A stretch of DNA of 32,056 nucleotides from Thermomicrobiaceae bacterium (GCA_014874455.1 JADBJL010000092.1:1-32056), one strand, 5' to 3'. Positions 23,638 through 32,056 are shown, numbered from the stretch's first letter. Made by a program: numbers and translations. The notes: generated by a model from the sequence alone, not told the origin.

Positions 23638-24486
23638 TCAACCGATCTTGCCGGTGATGTACTCCTCGGTCTCCCGCCGCTTGGGATTGGTAAAGATCTG
23701 CTCCGCCGTATCGAACTCGATCAGGCGGCCGGTTCGTTCTTCGCCGGCCAGGAAGAATGCGACGTAGTCGGCGATCCGGGCGGCCTGCTGCATGTTGTGG
23801 GTGACGATGACGATGGTGTAGCGCTGCTTCAGCTCGGCGATTAACTCTTCGATGCGGTAGGTCGCGATAGGGTCGAGCGCGCTGGTCGGCTCGTCCATGA
23901 GCAGCACCTCTGGCTCGATGGCCACCGCCCGCGCGATGCACAGGCGCTGCTGCTGGCCGCCGGAGAGCGAAGAGCCTGGAGCGCCGAGCTTGTCTTTGAC
24001 TTCGTCCCACAGCGCCGCGGCCCGCAGGCTGCGCTCCACGATCTCGTCCGCCTGGGGTTTCGGGATGCGCGAGCGGTGCAGCCGGATTCCGGCGAGCACG
24101 TTGTCGTAGACGGAGAGGTGCGGGAACGGGTTCGGCTTCTGGAAGACCATCCCGATCAACTGGCGTACCCGAGCTGGGTCGATGGCTGGATCGTAGATAT
24201 CCACACCATCGAGCAGGACGCGGCCACTCACGCGGGCGCCGGGCGTCAGCTCGTGCAGGCGGTTGAGGCAGCGGATGAAGGTGGACTTGCCGCAGCCTGA
24301 CGGCCCGATGACCGCGGTGACCGCCGCGGGATGGATCGGGAACGTGATATCTGCCAGTGCTTGGAACTGCCCGTAGAACGCGCTGAGACGCTCCACGGTC
24401 ATGCTCGCGGCCACGGTCTCGCGCTGAGCCAGCGCTGGCTCAGGTTGCCGCTGGCGCACGGTGACGGAGACGAGGGGCTCACTCAT
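23638..24486 (-). CDS. pstB: Phosphate ABC transporter ATPase PstB (second copy)
   Basis: A 282-residue ATPase powering phosphate import through PstCA. Walker A is GPSGCGKST, with the PstB-specific continuation [19 protein letters not shown]. The Q-loop is in [10 protein letters not shown], the ABC signature is [14 protein letters not shown], Walker B is [12 protein letters not shown], and the switch His lies in [16 protein letters not shown]. An N-terminal extension of about 28 residues precedes the first strand and is not found in the other copy. The ATG has an AGGAG site. The two pstB genes are 113 bp apart and diverge clearly, so they are not a recent duplication. Confidence 0.96.
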   Translation of the reverse strand: MSEPLVSVTVRQRQPEPALAQRETVAASMTVERLSAFYGQFQALADITFPIHPAAVTAVIGPSGCGKSTFIRCLNRLHELTPGARVSGRVLLDGVDIYDPAIDPARVRQLIGMVFQKPNPFPHLSVYDNVLAGIRLHRSRIPKPQADEIVERSLRAAALWDEVKDKLGAPGSSLSGGQQQRLCIARAVAIEPEVLLMDEPTSALDPIATYRIEELIAELKQRYTIVIVTHNMQQAARIADYVAFFLAGEERTGRLIEFDTAEQIFTNPKRRETEEYITGKIG

Positions 24487-24599
24487 CAGCCGTGCTCCTG
24501 TGCTCCTCGCCGTGGCTGGGGATCAGGCTCCGGCGGCTCACTCCGGCATTCAGCGAGACCCAGCCGACCGGTGACAGCCGCACGCGGCCGTCCTCGCTG

Positions 24600-25409
24600 C
24601 TAACCGATCCGCCCGGTAATGTAGTCCTCGGTCCGCCGGTCACGCGGGCGGATGAAGATCTCCCGCGTCGGCGCGTACTCGATAAGCTCACCGATCCGAT
24701 CCTCACCGGCTAGCATGAACGCTGTGTAGTCCGAGACTCGGGAGGCCTGCTGCATATTGTGCGTCACGATGACGATGGTATACGACTTCGCCAGCTCGCG
24801 CATCAGGTCTTCGATCCGCATGGTCGCCACCGGATCGAGCGCCGAGCATGGCTCGTCCATGAGCAGGATCTCCGGCTTGACCGCCAGCGCCCGCGCGATG
24901 CAGAGGCGCTGCTGCTGGCCGCCGGAGAGAGCGAGCGCGTTGGCGTGCAGCTTGTCCTTGACCTCGTCCCAGAGCGCGGCCGCGCGCAACGCCTGCTCCA
25001 CCTGCTCGGCCACGTTGCCCCGGTAGCCATTGACCCGCAGCCCGAAGGCGACGTTATCGAAGATCGACTTGGGAAACGGGTTCGGTCGCTGGAAGATCAT
25101 CCCGATGTGTCGGCGTACCCAGACCGGGTCGGTCGTCGGCGCGTAGAGGTCGATCCCGTTCCGCCAGACATGACCCGCCACCCGGGCACCGGGTGTCGTG
25201 TCGTGCAGCCGGTTCAGCGCACGCAGCAGCGTGCTCTTGCCGCACCCGGAGGGGCCGATGATGGCGGTGATGCTCCGCTCCGGAATGACCATCGAGATGT
25301 CGCGGACGGCTTGGTGGGCGCCGTACCAGACCGAGAGGTTCTCGAGGCGCAACGCGACGGAACCTGGGGGAACGACGATGTGGCGGCGCTCGGTCGTCGG
25401 CGCGGTCAT
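24600..25409 (-). CDS. pstB: Phosphate ABC transporter ATPase PstB (first copy)
   Basis: A 269-residue ATPase with Walker [30 protein letters not shown]-loop [13 protein letters not shown], signature [14 protein letters not shown], Walker [13 protein letters not shown] and switch region [13 protein letters not shown]. Cys replaces the usual Thr after DEP, a variant that also occurs in other PstB proteins. GAGAGGAAGG precedes the ATG. It lies 12 bp after pstA, so it is the ATPase most tightly tied to the permease pair. The second pstB copy follows. Both copies keep every catalytic motif, so either could power PstCA. Confidence 0.96.
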   Translation of the reverse strand: MTAPTTERRHIVVPPGSVALRLENLSVWYGAHQAVRDISMVIPERSITAIIGPSGCGKSTLLRALNRLHDTTPGARVAGHVWRNGIDLYAPTTDPVWVRRHIGMIFQRPNPFPKSIFDNVAFGLRVNGYRGNVAEQVEQALRAAALWDEVKDKLHANALALSGGQQQRLCIARALAVKPEILLMDEPCSALDPVATMRIEDLMRELAKSYTIVIVTHNMQQASRVSDYTAFMLAGEDRIGELIEYAPTREIFIRPRDRRTEDYITGRIG

Positions 25410-25421
25410 GCCCTTCCTCTC

Positions 25422-26327
25422 TCAGTCCCGGATCTGGCGCTGCAAGCGCGCGCGCAGCACGATCGCCAGCGCGTTGAAGCTCAGCAGCACCGCCAGCAAG
25501 ATGATGATGCCACCAGCCGCGAGCTGGTGGAACGCCGGCTGGGGCCGCGACACCCAGTTGTAGATCTGGATCGGCAGTACGGTGAAGGGATCGAGCAGGC
25601 TCTTCGGCGTGAAGGCGATGTAGGTGAGCGCGCCGATCGTGATCAGCGGGGCGGTCTCGCCGATCGCCCGCGAGAGCGCCAGGATAGTTCCGGTCAGGAT
25701 ACCGGGCATGGCTACCGGCAAGACGAACATCCGCACCGTCTGCCAGCGCGACGCGCCGAGCGCATAGCCGGCCTCGCGGATCGAGGGCGGCACGGCCCGC
25801 AGCGCCTCCCGGCTGGCGATGATGATGATCGGCAGGATCAGCAGGCTCAGCGTCAGGGCTCCGGCGATCACGCTCGGCCCGAGCGTCAACGCGCGCACGA
25901 AGATCCCGAGGCCGAGCAGCCCGTAGACGATCGACGGCACCGCCGCCAGGTTCGAGATGTTCAGCTCGATGAAGCTGGTCAGTCGGTTCTTGGGAGCGAA
26001 CTCTTCCAGGTAGACCGCGGCGGACACCCCCAGCGGGAACGCGATGACCGCGACCAGCACCATGACATAGACCGTGCCGATCAGCGCCGAGCGGATGCCG
26101 GCTTCGCTCGGCCGCCGCGAGGGGAAGTTCCGGATGAAGTCCCAGGAGAGCACCGACCAGCCGTCGCGCACCACGTCGACGATCAGCGTGCCGAGAGTCA
26201 GTAGCCCGATCGCCATCGCCACGACCGTCAACACGCCGAAGACGGCGCCGACCTTCCGGCGAAGGGAGAGCCGGGGCTGGAATTCGGTGTCAGTCCCCAC
26301 GGTCGGTCTGAGCTGCGTACCCGTCAC
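25422..26327 (-). CDS. pstA: Phosphate ABC transporter permease PstA
   Basis: A 301-residue inner-membrane permease with about six transmembrane helices, beginning with [22 protein letters not shown]. The cytoplasmic coupling loop is [44 protein letters not shown], the EAA-type motif of PstA. It forms the channel with PstC and is powered by PstB. The start is a GTG overlapping the pstC stop (GTGA), which implies translational coupling. The length is normal. Confidence 0.96.
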   Translation of the reverse strand: MTGTQLRPTVGTDTEFQPRLSLRRKVGAVFGVLTVVAMAIGLLTLGTLIVDVVRDGWSVLSWDFIRNFPSRRPSEAGIRSALIGTVYVMVLVAVIAFPLGVSAAVYLEEFAPKNRLTSFIELNISNLAAVPSIVYGLLGLGIFVRALTLGPSVIAGALTLSLLILPIIIIASREALRAVPPSIREAGYALGASRWQTVRMFVLPVAMPGILTGTILALSRAIGETAPLITIGALTYIAFTPKSLLDPFTVLPIQIYNWVSRPQPAFHQLAAGGIIILLAVLLSFNALAIVLRARLQRQIRD

Positions 26328-27331
26328 TGGTAGATCTCCCGGAAACGCCGCAGCAAGCGGAAGCTCAGCAGGTTCAGCACCATCGTGATCAGGAAGAGCG
26401 TCGTGCCGACGGCGAAGATCGTCTGGTACTCGAGCGTGCCGTGCGGCGTGTCACCCAGGCTGATCTGGACAATGTAGGCGGTCATCGCCTGCATCTGCTC
26501 CAGCGGGTTGAACGAGAGGCGCGGGGTGTTGCCCATCGCGATCACGACGATCATCGTCTCGCCCACTGCCCGCGAGACCGCCAGGATGAACGAGGCGACG
26601 ATGCCGGAGAGCGAGGCCGGCACGACCACTCGCCACACGACCTCGAGCTTGGTCGCGCCCAGCGCGTAGGCGGCTTCCCGTAGCGACTGCGGCACAGCCA
26701 GCATCGCGTCCTGCGAGAGCGAAGCCACCAGCGGCAGGATCATGATCCCCATCACCAGGCCGGCCGAGAGCACGTTGAAGACTTGCAGGTTGGGGATGAA
26801 GCGCTGGAGGAGCGGCGTCACGAAGAGCAGCGCGAAGTAGCCGTAGACCACGGTCGGCACGCCGGCCAGGATCTCGAGGATCGGCTTGATCACGCGTGCC
26901 AGGCGAAGCGGCAGGTACTCGGCCAGGCCGATGGCCGCCAGTAGCCCGAGGGGCAGCGAGACGAGCATCGCGATCGACGAGACCAGGAGCGTGGCAACAG
27001 CGAGCGGCGCGATCCCGAAGTGCTTCTCGGTGAACAGCGGTGTCCACTGGGTGTCGGTCAAGAAGTCGACGATCGAGACCCGTTGGAAGAAGTGGAACGT
27101 CTCGATGCCCAGGGTGTAGATGATCCCCGCGGTGGTCAGGACAGAGATCGCGGCCGCCAGGAAAAGGCCACCGGTAATGACGCTCTCGCGGATGCGCCGA
27201 CGGCGATCCTGTGCCAGCCCCCCTTGGAGCGTGCGCCGGATGCGCTCTTGCCGCTCGGCTACCACTGCCAAGCGGGCGGCTTCGGGTGTGTACGCTACGT
27301 CCGGAACGCCGTCCATCGCCAACGCCGGCAC
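26324..27331 (-). CDS. pstC: Phosphate ABC transporter permease PstC
   Basis: A permease of up to 335 residues with a long cytoplasmic N-terminus (about 50 residues) before the first membrane helix ([25 protein letters not shown]) and about six helices in all. The EAA-type coupling loop is [43 protein letters not shown]. It pairs with PstA to carry phosphate. The start is uncertain. The frame opens at a GTG at 27331 that lies almost on top of an AGGAGGG site; a TTG at 27322 and an ATG at 27316 are further choices and differ only by a few residues. PstS lies 74 bp upstream. Confidence 0.94.
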   Translation of the reverse strand: MPALAMDGVPDVAYTPEAARLAVVAERQERIRRTLQGGLAQDRRRRIRESVITGGLFLAAAISVLTTAGIIYTLGIETFHFFQRVSIVDFLTDTQWTPLFTEKHFGIAPLAVATLLVSSIAMLVSLPLGLLAAIGLAEYLPLRLARVIKPILEILAGVPTVVYGYFALLFVTPLLQRFIPNLQVFNVLSAGLVMGIMILPLVASLSQDAMLAVPQSLREAAYALGATKLEVVWRVVVPASLSGIVASFILAVSRAVGETMIVVIAMGNTPRLSFNPLEQMQAMTAYIVQISLGDTPHGTLEYQTIFAVGTTLFLITMVLNLLSFRLLRRFREIYQ

Positions 27332-27405
27332 CCCTCCTGACGGCCGATTCTACTCATCCAGACGAGCGCCGCATAGCCTCCTAGTGCGCGGTGGCTCACC
27401 CCGCG

Positions 27406-28590
27406 CTACTGCTCGCGGCGCAGGACATCCTCGATCGAAACGCCGACTTCCACTCCCTGGAACACCGAGCCCGTCTTGCGCTTCTCGAACCGCTCCGCGG
27501 CAAGCTGGTACGCCTCGTCCGGCAGCGGGATGTAGCCCACCTCCTCGGACAGTGTCGCCGCGTTCTGGAGGTAGAACCGCACGAACGCGTCGACCTCCGG
27601 CCGCTCGACCGCCGTCATCGAGACATAGATGAAGATCGGCCGGGAGAGCGGCACGTACTGGCCGTTCTTCACCGTCTCCAGGCTGGGCATGACCGGCTCT
27701 CCGGTCTTCGGGTTGATGATGGGCACAATCTTGATCCGGCCCTCGTTCTGGACCGCGTAGGCGAGGCCGAAGTAGCCGAGCGCGTTCACGTCGCCAGCGA
27801 CGCCCTGAACCAGGACGTTGTCGTCCTCAGACGCGGTATAGTCCCCGCGGCTGGCCCCGCTCTTGCCCACGATCGCCTCGGTGAAGTAGTCGAAGGTGCC
27901 CGAATCCGTCCCGGGGCCGTAGAGGTTCAACGGGGCGTCGGGCCACTCCGGCCGGATCTGGTTCCAGCGGGTGATGGTTCCCTGTGCCTCGGGCGCCCAC
28001 ATCGTCTTCAGCTCCTCGACGGTAAGCTGGTCGACCCAGTCGTTCTGCGGGTTGACGACGACCGAGAGCCCGTCGAAGGCGACCGGCAACTCGATGAATT
28101 CGATACCGTTTTGCTGGCAGGTCTGGAGTTCCGAATCCTTGATCGGCCGCGAGGCGTCGCTGATATCAGTCTCCTTGGCGCAGAACTTCTTGAAGCCACC
28201 GCCGGTTCCCGAGATCCCGACCGTGACCTTCACCTCCGGGTACTGCTTCTGGAACTCCTCAGCCACGGCCTCGCTGATCGGGAAGACCGTGCTCGATCCG
28301 TCGATCGCGATCAGGCCGGAGAGCTTCGCGGCCGCGGCAGTCGGCGTAGCTGCTGGGGCGGTCGGCTTCGCGGCTGCAGTGGTCGGCGTAGCTGCCGGAG
28401 CGGTCGGGCTGGGCGCGGCGCCACCCGCTGCCGGCGTGGGTGTTGCCTCCGCCTGCCGGCAGGCTGCCAGCAGCGCCGCGACTATCGGAACCGAGAGCCC
28501 GGTGACCGCTGCGCGCCGGAGCAATGCCCGGCGGCTGAGCTGCTCGGTCGTCAACTGGCGAAAGGCTTGAGAGTTACGCCACGTCTCCAC
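27406..28590 (-). CDS. pstS: Phosphate-binding lipoprotein PstS
   Basis: A 394-residue extracellular phosphate receptor anchored by lipid. The signal region has twin arginines (R20-R21 in LSRRALLRR), a hydrophobic stretch and a lipobox LAAC with the lipidated C44, so Tat export is possible. An Ala/Thr/Pro linker (about 47-92) with a repeated [10 protein letters not shown] unit spaces it from the membrane. Phosphate-contact blocks are [23 protein letters not shown] and [12 protein letters not shown]. The start is GTG with GGAGGAGG seven bases upstream. It is 20 bp after phoB, so regulator and receptor are in one transcript under the PHO box. Confidence 0.95.
   Translation of the reverse strand: METWRNSQAFRQLTTEQLSRRALLRRAAVTGLSVPIVAALLAACRQAEATPTPAAGGAAPSPTAPAATPTTAAAKPTAPAATPTAAAAKLSGLIAIDGSSTVFPISEAVAEEFQKQYPEVKVTVGISGTGGGFKKFCAKETDISDASRPIKDSELQTCQQNGIEFIELPVAFDGLSVVVNPQNDWVDQLTVEELKTMWAPEAQGTITRWNQIRPEWPDAPLNLYGPGTDSGTFDYFTEAIVGKSGASRGDYTASEDDNVLVQGVAGDVNALGYFGLAYAVQNEGRIKIVPIINPKTGEPVMPSLETVKNGQYVPLSRPIFIYVSMTAVERPEVDAFVRFYLQNAATLSEEVGYIPLPDEAYQLAAERFEKRKTGSVFQGVEVGVSIEDVLRREQ
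28328..28407. repeat. Tandem repeat in the pstS linker
   Basis: Two imperfect copies of about 38-39 bp, at 28328-28365 and 28369-28407, share TCGGCGTAGCTGC and GCGGTCGG. They encode the repeated [10 protein letters not shown] unit of the lipoprotein linker. Copy number may vary between strains. Confidence 0.75.
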
Positions 28591-28610
28591 CGTACTGTCC
28601 TCCTCCCGTC

Positions 28611-29366
28611 TCAGGCATCAACCACTTCACTCACGTCCGCTACAAAGCGGTAGCCCACACCGTGCACGGTCTGGATCAGGTGCGATCCATCGGGCTCTCC
28701 TTCCAGCGCAGCGCGAATCCGCCGGATATGCACATCGATATTTCGTGGATCGACGATGACTTCGTTGCCCCACACCAGGTCGAGCAGCTCAGCGCGGCTG
28801 CAGGCCTGGCCAGCTCGCTTGACCAGCGCTGCCAGCAACGCGAACTCTTTCGGTGGAAGGTGGATCTCGCGGTCGTGATAGAGCACCCGGTGCTCGTCGA
28901 GGAAGACTGCCAACCGGCCAGCGGTCAAGACTCGCGGCTCGTCGCTCGGCGCCGCGGCCCGCCGCAGCAGTGCCTCCACCCGGGCCATCAACTCGCGGAC
29001 CCGGAACGGCTTGGTCAGGTAGTCGTCGGCCCCGAGCGCGAACCCAGCGACGACGTCCTCTTCGCTGTCGCGGGCAGTCAGGATCAGGATCGGCACGGAT
29101 GACCACTTGCGGATCAGGCGGCAGACGTCCCGGCCATCGATGCCGGGCAGCATCAGGTCGAGGATCACCAGGTCGGGCCGCACCGAGCGGACCAGCATCA
29201 GCGCCTGTTTGCCGTCGGCGGCAATCCAGGCGCTGTAGCCGTGTCGCTCGAGGTTGTAGCGCAGCAACTCTGCCAGCGTCCCGTCGTCCTCCACGATCAG
29301 CACGCGGTGCTGATCCCGACGAGCACCGCTCGAGCTGGGAACCGCTCGCTCACGCTGTCCGACCAT
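28611..29366 (-). CDS. phoB: OmpR/PhoB-family response regulator
   Basis: A 251-residue transcription factor. The receiver domain has the acidic pocket E26-D27-D28, phosphoacceptor D70 (VILDLMLPG) and K119 (DDYLTKPF). The winged-helix DNA-binding domain covers about 145-245, with [31 protein letters not shown] and [12 protein letters not shown]-type blocks ending in [10 protein letters not shown]. About 20 extra residues precede the receiver. The ATG has AGGA six bases upstream. It heads the pst transcript, and the 11-bp PHO repeats lie 66-131 bp upstream of its start codon, so it probably activates its own operon, as PhoB and PhoP do elsewhere. Confidence 0.94.
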   Translation of the reverse strand: MVGQRERAVPSSSGARRDQHRVLIVEDDGTLAELLRYNLERHGYSAWIAADGKQALMLVRSVRPDLVILDLMLPGIDGRDVCRLIRKWSSVPILILTARDSEEDVVAGFALGADDYLTKPFRVRELMARVEALLRRAAAPSDEPRVLTAGRLAVFLDEHRVLYHDREIHLPPKEFALLAALVKRAGQACSRAELLDLVWGNEVIVDPRNIDVHIRRIRAALEGEPDGSHLIQTVHGVGYRFVADVSEVVDA

Positions 29367-29420
29367 CTGATTCCTGCTCCTCGACGAAGCCCTGGCTTGC
29401 TTCGCCTTCCGTCCTCTCTC

Positions 29421-29426
29421 ACTGTA
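29421..29426 (-). promoter_or_regulatory. -10 element of the phoB-pst promoter
   Basis: TACAGT on the minus strand, just downstream of the last PHO repeat. No -35 hexamer stands 17 bp upstream; that place is taken by the repeats, as expected of an activator-dependent Pho promoter. Confidence 0.5.
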
Positions 29427-29431
29427 CCGTC

Positions 29432-29497
29432 AGGGTGTTAACAGCATGCGAGCGGGGAATTAACGCGCGATTAACGCAGGGTGAACGCGAGCGTGAC
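29432..29497 (-). promoter_or_regulatory. PHO box: six 11-bp direct repeats
   Basis: Read on the minus strand, six units stand in strict 11-bp register: GTCACGCTCGC, GTTCACCCTGC, GTTAATCGCGC, GTTAATTCCCC, GCTCGCATGCT, GTTAACACCCT. Four of them begin with GTTMAY. This matches the 11-bp direct-repeat operators of PhoP in Streptomyces (GTTCACC units) and also the TTAACA repeats of Bacillus. It lies between the atypical receiver gene and phoB and faces phoB, so it is the probable operator of the phoB-pstSCAB operon. Confidence 0.8.
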
Positions 29498-29521
29498 CTG
29501 CCGGTGGCTGACAGCACACCG

Positions 29522-29911
29522 TCATCCACCCAGCACCCCAGCGACGGTACGCACCACATCATCGACGCTGAAGGGGCGAACCAGCACGCGGGCAGCCCGG
29601 GCCTCGAGGTCGGGCTGCCCGGCGAGCAGCGGGCTCTTCAGCACGATGACGGGAACCTCCGGCTGGCGACGGAGCAGTTCCAGGAAGCGTGGCCGCTCCT
29701 CAGCAGGCTGCCCGGTCAAGTCAAGAATGAAGAGGGTGGGTGTAATCTCCCACCGCTCCAAATAGGCGATCGCATCGCTCGGACTGGACAGGGCGACGAC
29801 CCATAGCCCCTCCTCCTCGAGCTGCGCCTTCAGGTAGGCGCGGGCCGGCCATTCGCGCTCGACGAGGATCACCGGCCCGATCTGGCTGGTGCTTCGTCGT
29901 TGTCGTGTCAT
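29522..29911 (-). CDS. Atypical stand-alone receiver-domain protein
   Basis: A 129-residue protein with the length and pattern of a single CheY-like receiver domain but no output domain. The phosphoacceptor position is kept as D64 (FILDLTGQ). The acidic pair that binds magnesium is E18-R19, where Asp-Asp is usual, and the conserved Lys of the KPF motif is Arg (VRPFSVDD). Phosphorylation is therefore doubtful; it may act as a phosphorylation-independent partner. A GTG two codons earlier (29917) is another possible start, and no strong Shine-Dalgarno is seen. It sits between the sensor kinase and the PHO box, all leftward, which suggests a role in phosphate signalling, by context only. Confidence 0.78.
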   Translation of the reverse strand: MTRQRRSTSQIGPVILVEREWPARAYLKAQLEEEGLWVVALSSPSDAIAYLERWEITPTLFILDLTGQPAEERPRFLELLRRQPEVPVIVLKSPLLAGQPDLEARAARVLVRPFSVDDVVRTVAGVLGG

Positions 29912-30014
29912 CGGCACGCCCCAGGCTCATCGGCCACGCCGGTGCCTCCCCCCCCCTCGTGGGGGCATCTCAAGTCAACCACGGAGACTCCACGAATAGA
30001 TCATTTCGCCTGCG

Positions 30015-30121
30015 CTCACCCCCTTCCCCTCTCCCGCGCAGTGCTGGAGAGAGGTGGCGAAGCTCCCCGCACCCCCAACCCCACAGAGTGGGAGAGGGGC
30101 GGCGAAGCCGAGGTGAGGGGG
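30015..30121. repeat. Intergenic inverted-repeat element (REP/MITE-like)
   Basis: The left arm CTCACCCCCTTCCCCTCTCCC (30015-30035) is answered by GGGAGAGGGG (30090-30099) and GGTGAGGGGG (30112-30121), interrupted by CGGCGAAGCCGA. GGCGAAGC occurs after both GAGAG blocks. This has the look of the dispersed CTCACCCC...GGGAGAGGGG intergenic repeats seen in many GC-rich genomes. It sits in the 448-bp gene-free stretch 29912-30359, which also holds a C-run at 29949-29956 and the hairpins listed next. Confidence 0.6.
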
Positions 30122-30158
30122 AGCCCGGACGGGGCCTGCACCCGAGCACGCACGGTGG

Positions 30159-30179
30159 AGAGCATGCCGCGCATGCTCT
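30159..30179. repeat. 9-bp hairpin in the gap after the sensor kinase
   Basis: AGAGCATGC and GCATGCTCT pair perfectly around the 3-base loop CGC. It is part of the gene-free region and has no U-tract on either side, so its role is unknown. Confidence 0.5.
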
Positions 30180-30216
30180 GCAGCGGGATGCTCTGGCCTT
30201 CGCGGAGAGCAGGGGA

Positions 30217-30247
30217 GGGCGGTGATGGTGGGGGGACATCACCGCCC
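30217..30247. terminator. 11-bp perfect hairpin downstream of the sensor kinase
   Basis: GGGCGGTGATG (30217-30227) pairs with CATCACCGCCC (30237-30247) around a 9-base loop, 113 bp beyond the kinase stop in the leftward direction. It is the strongest stem in this gap. It may end the kinase transcript or belong to the repeat element beside it. There is no clear U-tract. Confidence 0.45.
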
Positions 30248-30359
30248 GGCGTGAGGAGAAGTGGGAGGCTCGAGGGGAACATACCGCACGGCCCGGCCGC
30301 GGGCTGGAGGGAACCCGGTAGATCGCCCTCGAGCTCGAGCATAGCCTGCCGGTGAGTCG

Positions 30360-31703
30360 CTATTGTGAAGCGGCTGTGAAATCCACTGGCAGGGTGAAGC
30401 CGATAGTCGCTCCCGCGCGTGGCGGGCTCGCCGCCCAGACGGTGCCGCCGTGGAGCTGCACCAGGTGCTTCACGATCGCCAGCCCGAGCCCGCTGCCGCT
30501 GGCGGAGCGCGAGCGGTCGCCCTTGTAGAAGCGCTCGAAGATGCGATCCAGGTCGTCGGACGGGATCCCCGGCCCGGTGTCGCTGACGGCGACGCGGACG
30601 GCGTTCTCGGTTGCCTCCACACTCACCGTGATACGCCCACCCGGCGGGGTGAACTTGATGGCATTGTCGAGGAGATTAGAGAGCACCTGGCCGATCCGCT
30701 CCGGATCGCAGACGATGGTCGGGAGCGCGGAAGGCAGCCTGGTCTCCAGCTCCAGCTCCTTGGCGCGGGCGCGGGGCTCGAAGCGGGCCAGCGTCTGCTG
30801 GATGAGCACCGCCAGGTCGGTCGGCACCCGGTGGAGCGGGAGCTGGCCGGCCTCGGCGCGGGTGAGCTCGAGAAGCTGCGTGACGAGCCGGGTGAGGTGG
30901 TCGACCTCGGTCGCGATCCGGTTGAGGAAGTCGCGGGCCACCGAAGGGTCTTCGAGCGCGCCGTCGAGCAGCGTCTCGACGAGGGCCTGCAGCCCAGCCA
31001 GCGGCGTCCTGAGGTCGTGCGAGACGTTGGCGATGAAGTCGCGCCGGATGGCTTCGGTGCGCCGCAGCTCGGTGATGTCGCGCAGGATCAGCGTGACCAT
31101 CGGGCCGCTCGGGCCGGGTAGCGAGGAGGCCAGCGCCTGCACTGTCCGTCCCGGGCGTCCGAGCTCCACGAAGCGACTCGGCGGGCTGGTTGCCCCCGAC
31201 GCGGCGGCGCGCACCAGCTCGTCCAGTTCGTAGTCGCGCAGCACCTCAGGGTACGGGCGACCGATCGCCCGGCCACGTCCGGTGCTCAGCAGTTCGTGGG
31301 CAGCTCGGTTGAGGAGCCTGACCTTGCTTTGGGCATCGATGATCACGATCCCGTCGCTCAGGTGCTCGAGGATCCGGTGAAGCTGCTCTCGCTCCGCCTC
31401 GGCCAGCCGGCGCTGCTCTCCGGACACCCGGAGCGCGTCGTCGAGCTGCGCGCGCAGCCGCTCCAGCGGGTCGGGAAGCGCAACTGGCTCCCGTAGTGCT
31501 CGCGCCTCGGCGTGGTGCGCGGCGAGCTGGCGCTGGAGCGCCTCGATGCGGGCCGCGAGCTGGCGGCGATATCGCCAGCGCAGTACGAGCGCCGCCACCG
31601 CCATGCCCAGCGCGGCGGCGAGCAGCACAGCCAGAAGGTCTCCGGCCGCTGGCGAGAACTCGGCAAGCAGGATCGGAACGGATACGAGTACCGGAGCGGG
31701 CAC
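30360..31703 (-). CDS. phoR: PAS-containing sensor histidine kinase (PhoR-like)
   Basis: A 447-residue membrane kinase. One transmembrane helix lies at about 21-42, followed by a coiled-coil stretch to about 110, a PAS domain (about 110-215: ILEHLSDGIVIIDAQSKVRLLNRAA), the HisKA domain with H229 in FIANVSHDLRTPL, and the ATPase domain with the N box (NLLDNAIKF), G1 (DTGPGIPSDD), F box (IFERFYKGDRSR) and G2 (GSGLGLAIVKHLV). The single anchor without a large outer domain fits PhoR-type kinases that sense through PstSCAB-PhoU. The start is GTG with GAGGTGA upstream. It follows a second OmpR-type regulator by 122 bp, which may be its true partner. Confidence 0.9.
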   Translation of the reverse strand: MPAPVLVSVPILLAEFSPAAGDLLAVLLAAALGMAVAALVLRWRYRRQLAARIEALQRQLAAHHAEARALREPVALPDPLERLRAQLDDALRVSGEQRRLAEAEREQLHRILEHLSDGIVIIDAQSKVRLLNRAAHELLSTGRGRAIGRPYPEVLRDYELDELVRAAASGATSPPSRFVELGRPGRTVQALASSLPGPSGPMVTLILRDITELRRTEAIRRDFIANVSHDLRTPLAGLQALVETLLDGALEDPSVARDFLNRIATEVDHLTRLVTQLLELTRAEAGQLPLHRVPTDLAVLIQQTLARFEPRARAKELELETRLPSALPTIVCDPERIGQVLSNLLDNAIKFTPPGGRITVSVEATENAVRVAVSDTGPGIPSDDLDRIFERFYKGDRSRSASGSGLGLAIVKHLVQLHGGTVWAASPPRAGATIGFTLPVDFTAASQ

Positions 31704-31825
31704 GCGCTCACCTCGAAAAGACCGCCATCACCTCAGCACAATCGTAGAGACTCGGGCGCCTCCCGGATTGCCGGATCATGAACGGGACATCGGTGGCCAG
31801 GACAGCGCGAATCTCCTTGGCCCGT

Positions 31826-32056
31826 TTACGAGGTCGCCTGCGACGAGAGGCGATACCCGATCCCCCGCACGGTCTCGATGAGTCCAGGATGCCGGGGATC
31901 GTCTTCCAGCTTCTCGCGCAGCCCGTGGATGTGGACGGCCAGCGTTCGGGTATCGCCGTAGCCCTCGTAGCCCCAGACCGCGCGCAAGAGGCTCTCCGAG
32001 GTACAGACGCGGCCCTGGTGGCGAGCCAGGTAGACGAGCAGCTCGTACTCCTTCGG
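31826..32056 (-). CDS. OmpR-family response regulator, 3' end only
   Basis: The last 76 codons of a winged-helix response regulator; the rest lies beyond the window. The visible part reads PKEYELLVYLARHQGRVCTSESLLRAVWGY, then TRTLAVHIHGLREKLEDDP and TVRGIGYRLS, the recognition helix and C-terminal hairpin of the PhoB/OmpR fold. It precedes the sensor kinase in the same direction with a 122-bp gap, a normal order for a two-component pair. The locus thus has two OmpR-type regulators plus one atypical receiver. Which regulator is the phosphate regulator cannot be settled from this piece. Confidence 0.88.
   Translation of the reverse strand, partial: PKEYELLVYLARHQGRVCTSESLLRAVWGYEGYGDTRTLAVHIHGLREKLEDDPRHPGLIETVRGIGYRLSSQATS

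Noticed and set aside
29949-29971. C-run followed by CTCGTGGGGG as a terminator
   Set aside because: The stem is short and no U-tract follows in either direction; it also lies upstream of the leftward receiver gene, not at its end.
1-32056. tRNA, rRNA or CRISPR array
   Set aside because: No T-arm GTTCRANNC with matching acceptor pairs, no rRNA-like stretch, and no regularly spaced direct repeats of 23-40 bp were seen in the gaps.

Overview
The window is high-GC, gene-dense bacterial chromosome. The best fit is a member of the Chloroflexota, probably of the Thermomicrobia/Sphaerobacter type. This is inferred from gene content: a secreted Excalibur protein of a type I associate with that group, a DUF1015 protein, a Sulfolobus-like secondary alcohol dehydrogenase, a pyruvate kinase with K+-independence markers, and SOS and Pho operators that resemble Gram-positive and actinobacterial sites. 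No rRNA, tRNA, CRISPR array, intact transposase or prophage was found.

Layout. (1) 1-3047: the 3' part of a gamma-glutamyltransferase family gene, a DUF1015 gene and a leftward GNAT acetyltransferase. (2) 3235-8124: an accessory cassette on the + strand, made of a single-chain MmeI-like restriction-modification enzyme, an unrecognised protein with a C-terminal HEPN-type RNxxxH motif and visibly lower GC, and a DprA/SMF-like protein that ends in a possible sliding-clamp motif. It looks like a defence island, and the three-gene combination is the best candidate here for an undescribed system. (3) 8262-13228: an Fe-S fumarase/tartrate-dehydratase alpha subunit with no beta partner, a RraA/HMG-aldolase-like protein, a Sir2 deacetylase (leftward), a DAO-family flavin oxidoreductase and a secreted Excalibur protein. 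(4) 13245-20018: pyruvate kinase (leftward), then a rightward block of alcohol dehydrogenase, adenosine-specific kinase (DUF355) and E1-alpha, E1-beta and E2 of a 2-oxoacid or acetoin dehydrogenase. The E1-alpha gene has a 200-bp leader rich in alternative base pairings. The operon ends at a perfect 13-bp terminator stem. (5) 20116-22595: an SOS-type transcription unit (consensus promoter, LexA box, DNA polymerase IV, and an overlapping 80-residue zinc-ribbon gene), then a possible IS200/IS605 right-end/omegaRNA relic and a sigma-70-like factor. (6) 22710-32056, all leftward: a complete phosphate regulon reading (response regulator) - sensor kinase - atypical receiver - PHO box - phoB - pstS - pstC - pstA - pstB - pstB - phoU.

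How the genes work together. The Pho block forms one circuit: sensor kinase and regulators, an array of 11-bp PHO repeats placed at the -35 of phoB, a high-affinity phosphate transporter and its PhoU brake. The central block joins glycolytic output (pyruvate kinase) to oxidation of 2-oxoacids or acetoin and of secondary alcohols. The dinB unit carries a near-perfect Gram-positive LexA box, so translesion synthesis is probably damage-inducible. Functional calls rest on motifs read by eye. Start sites were chosen from Shine-Dalgarno spacing and are given where they differ from the longest frame.
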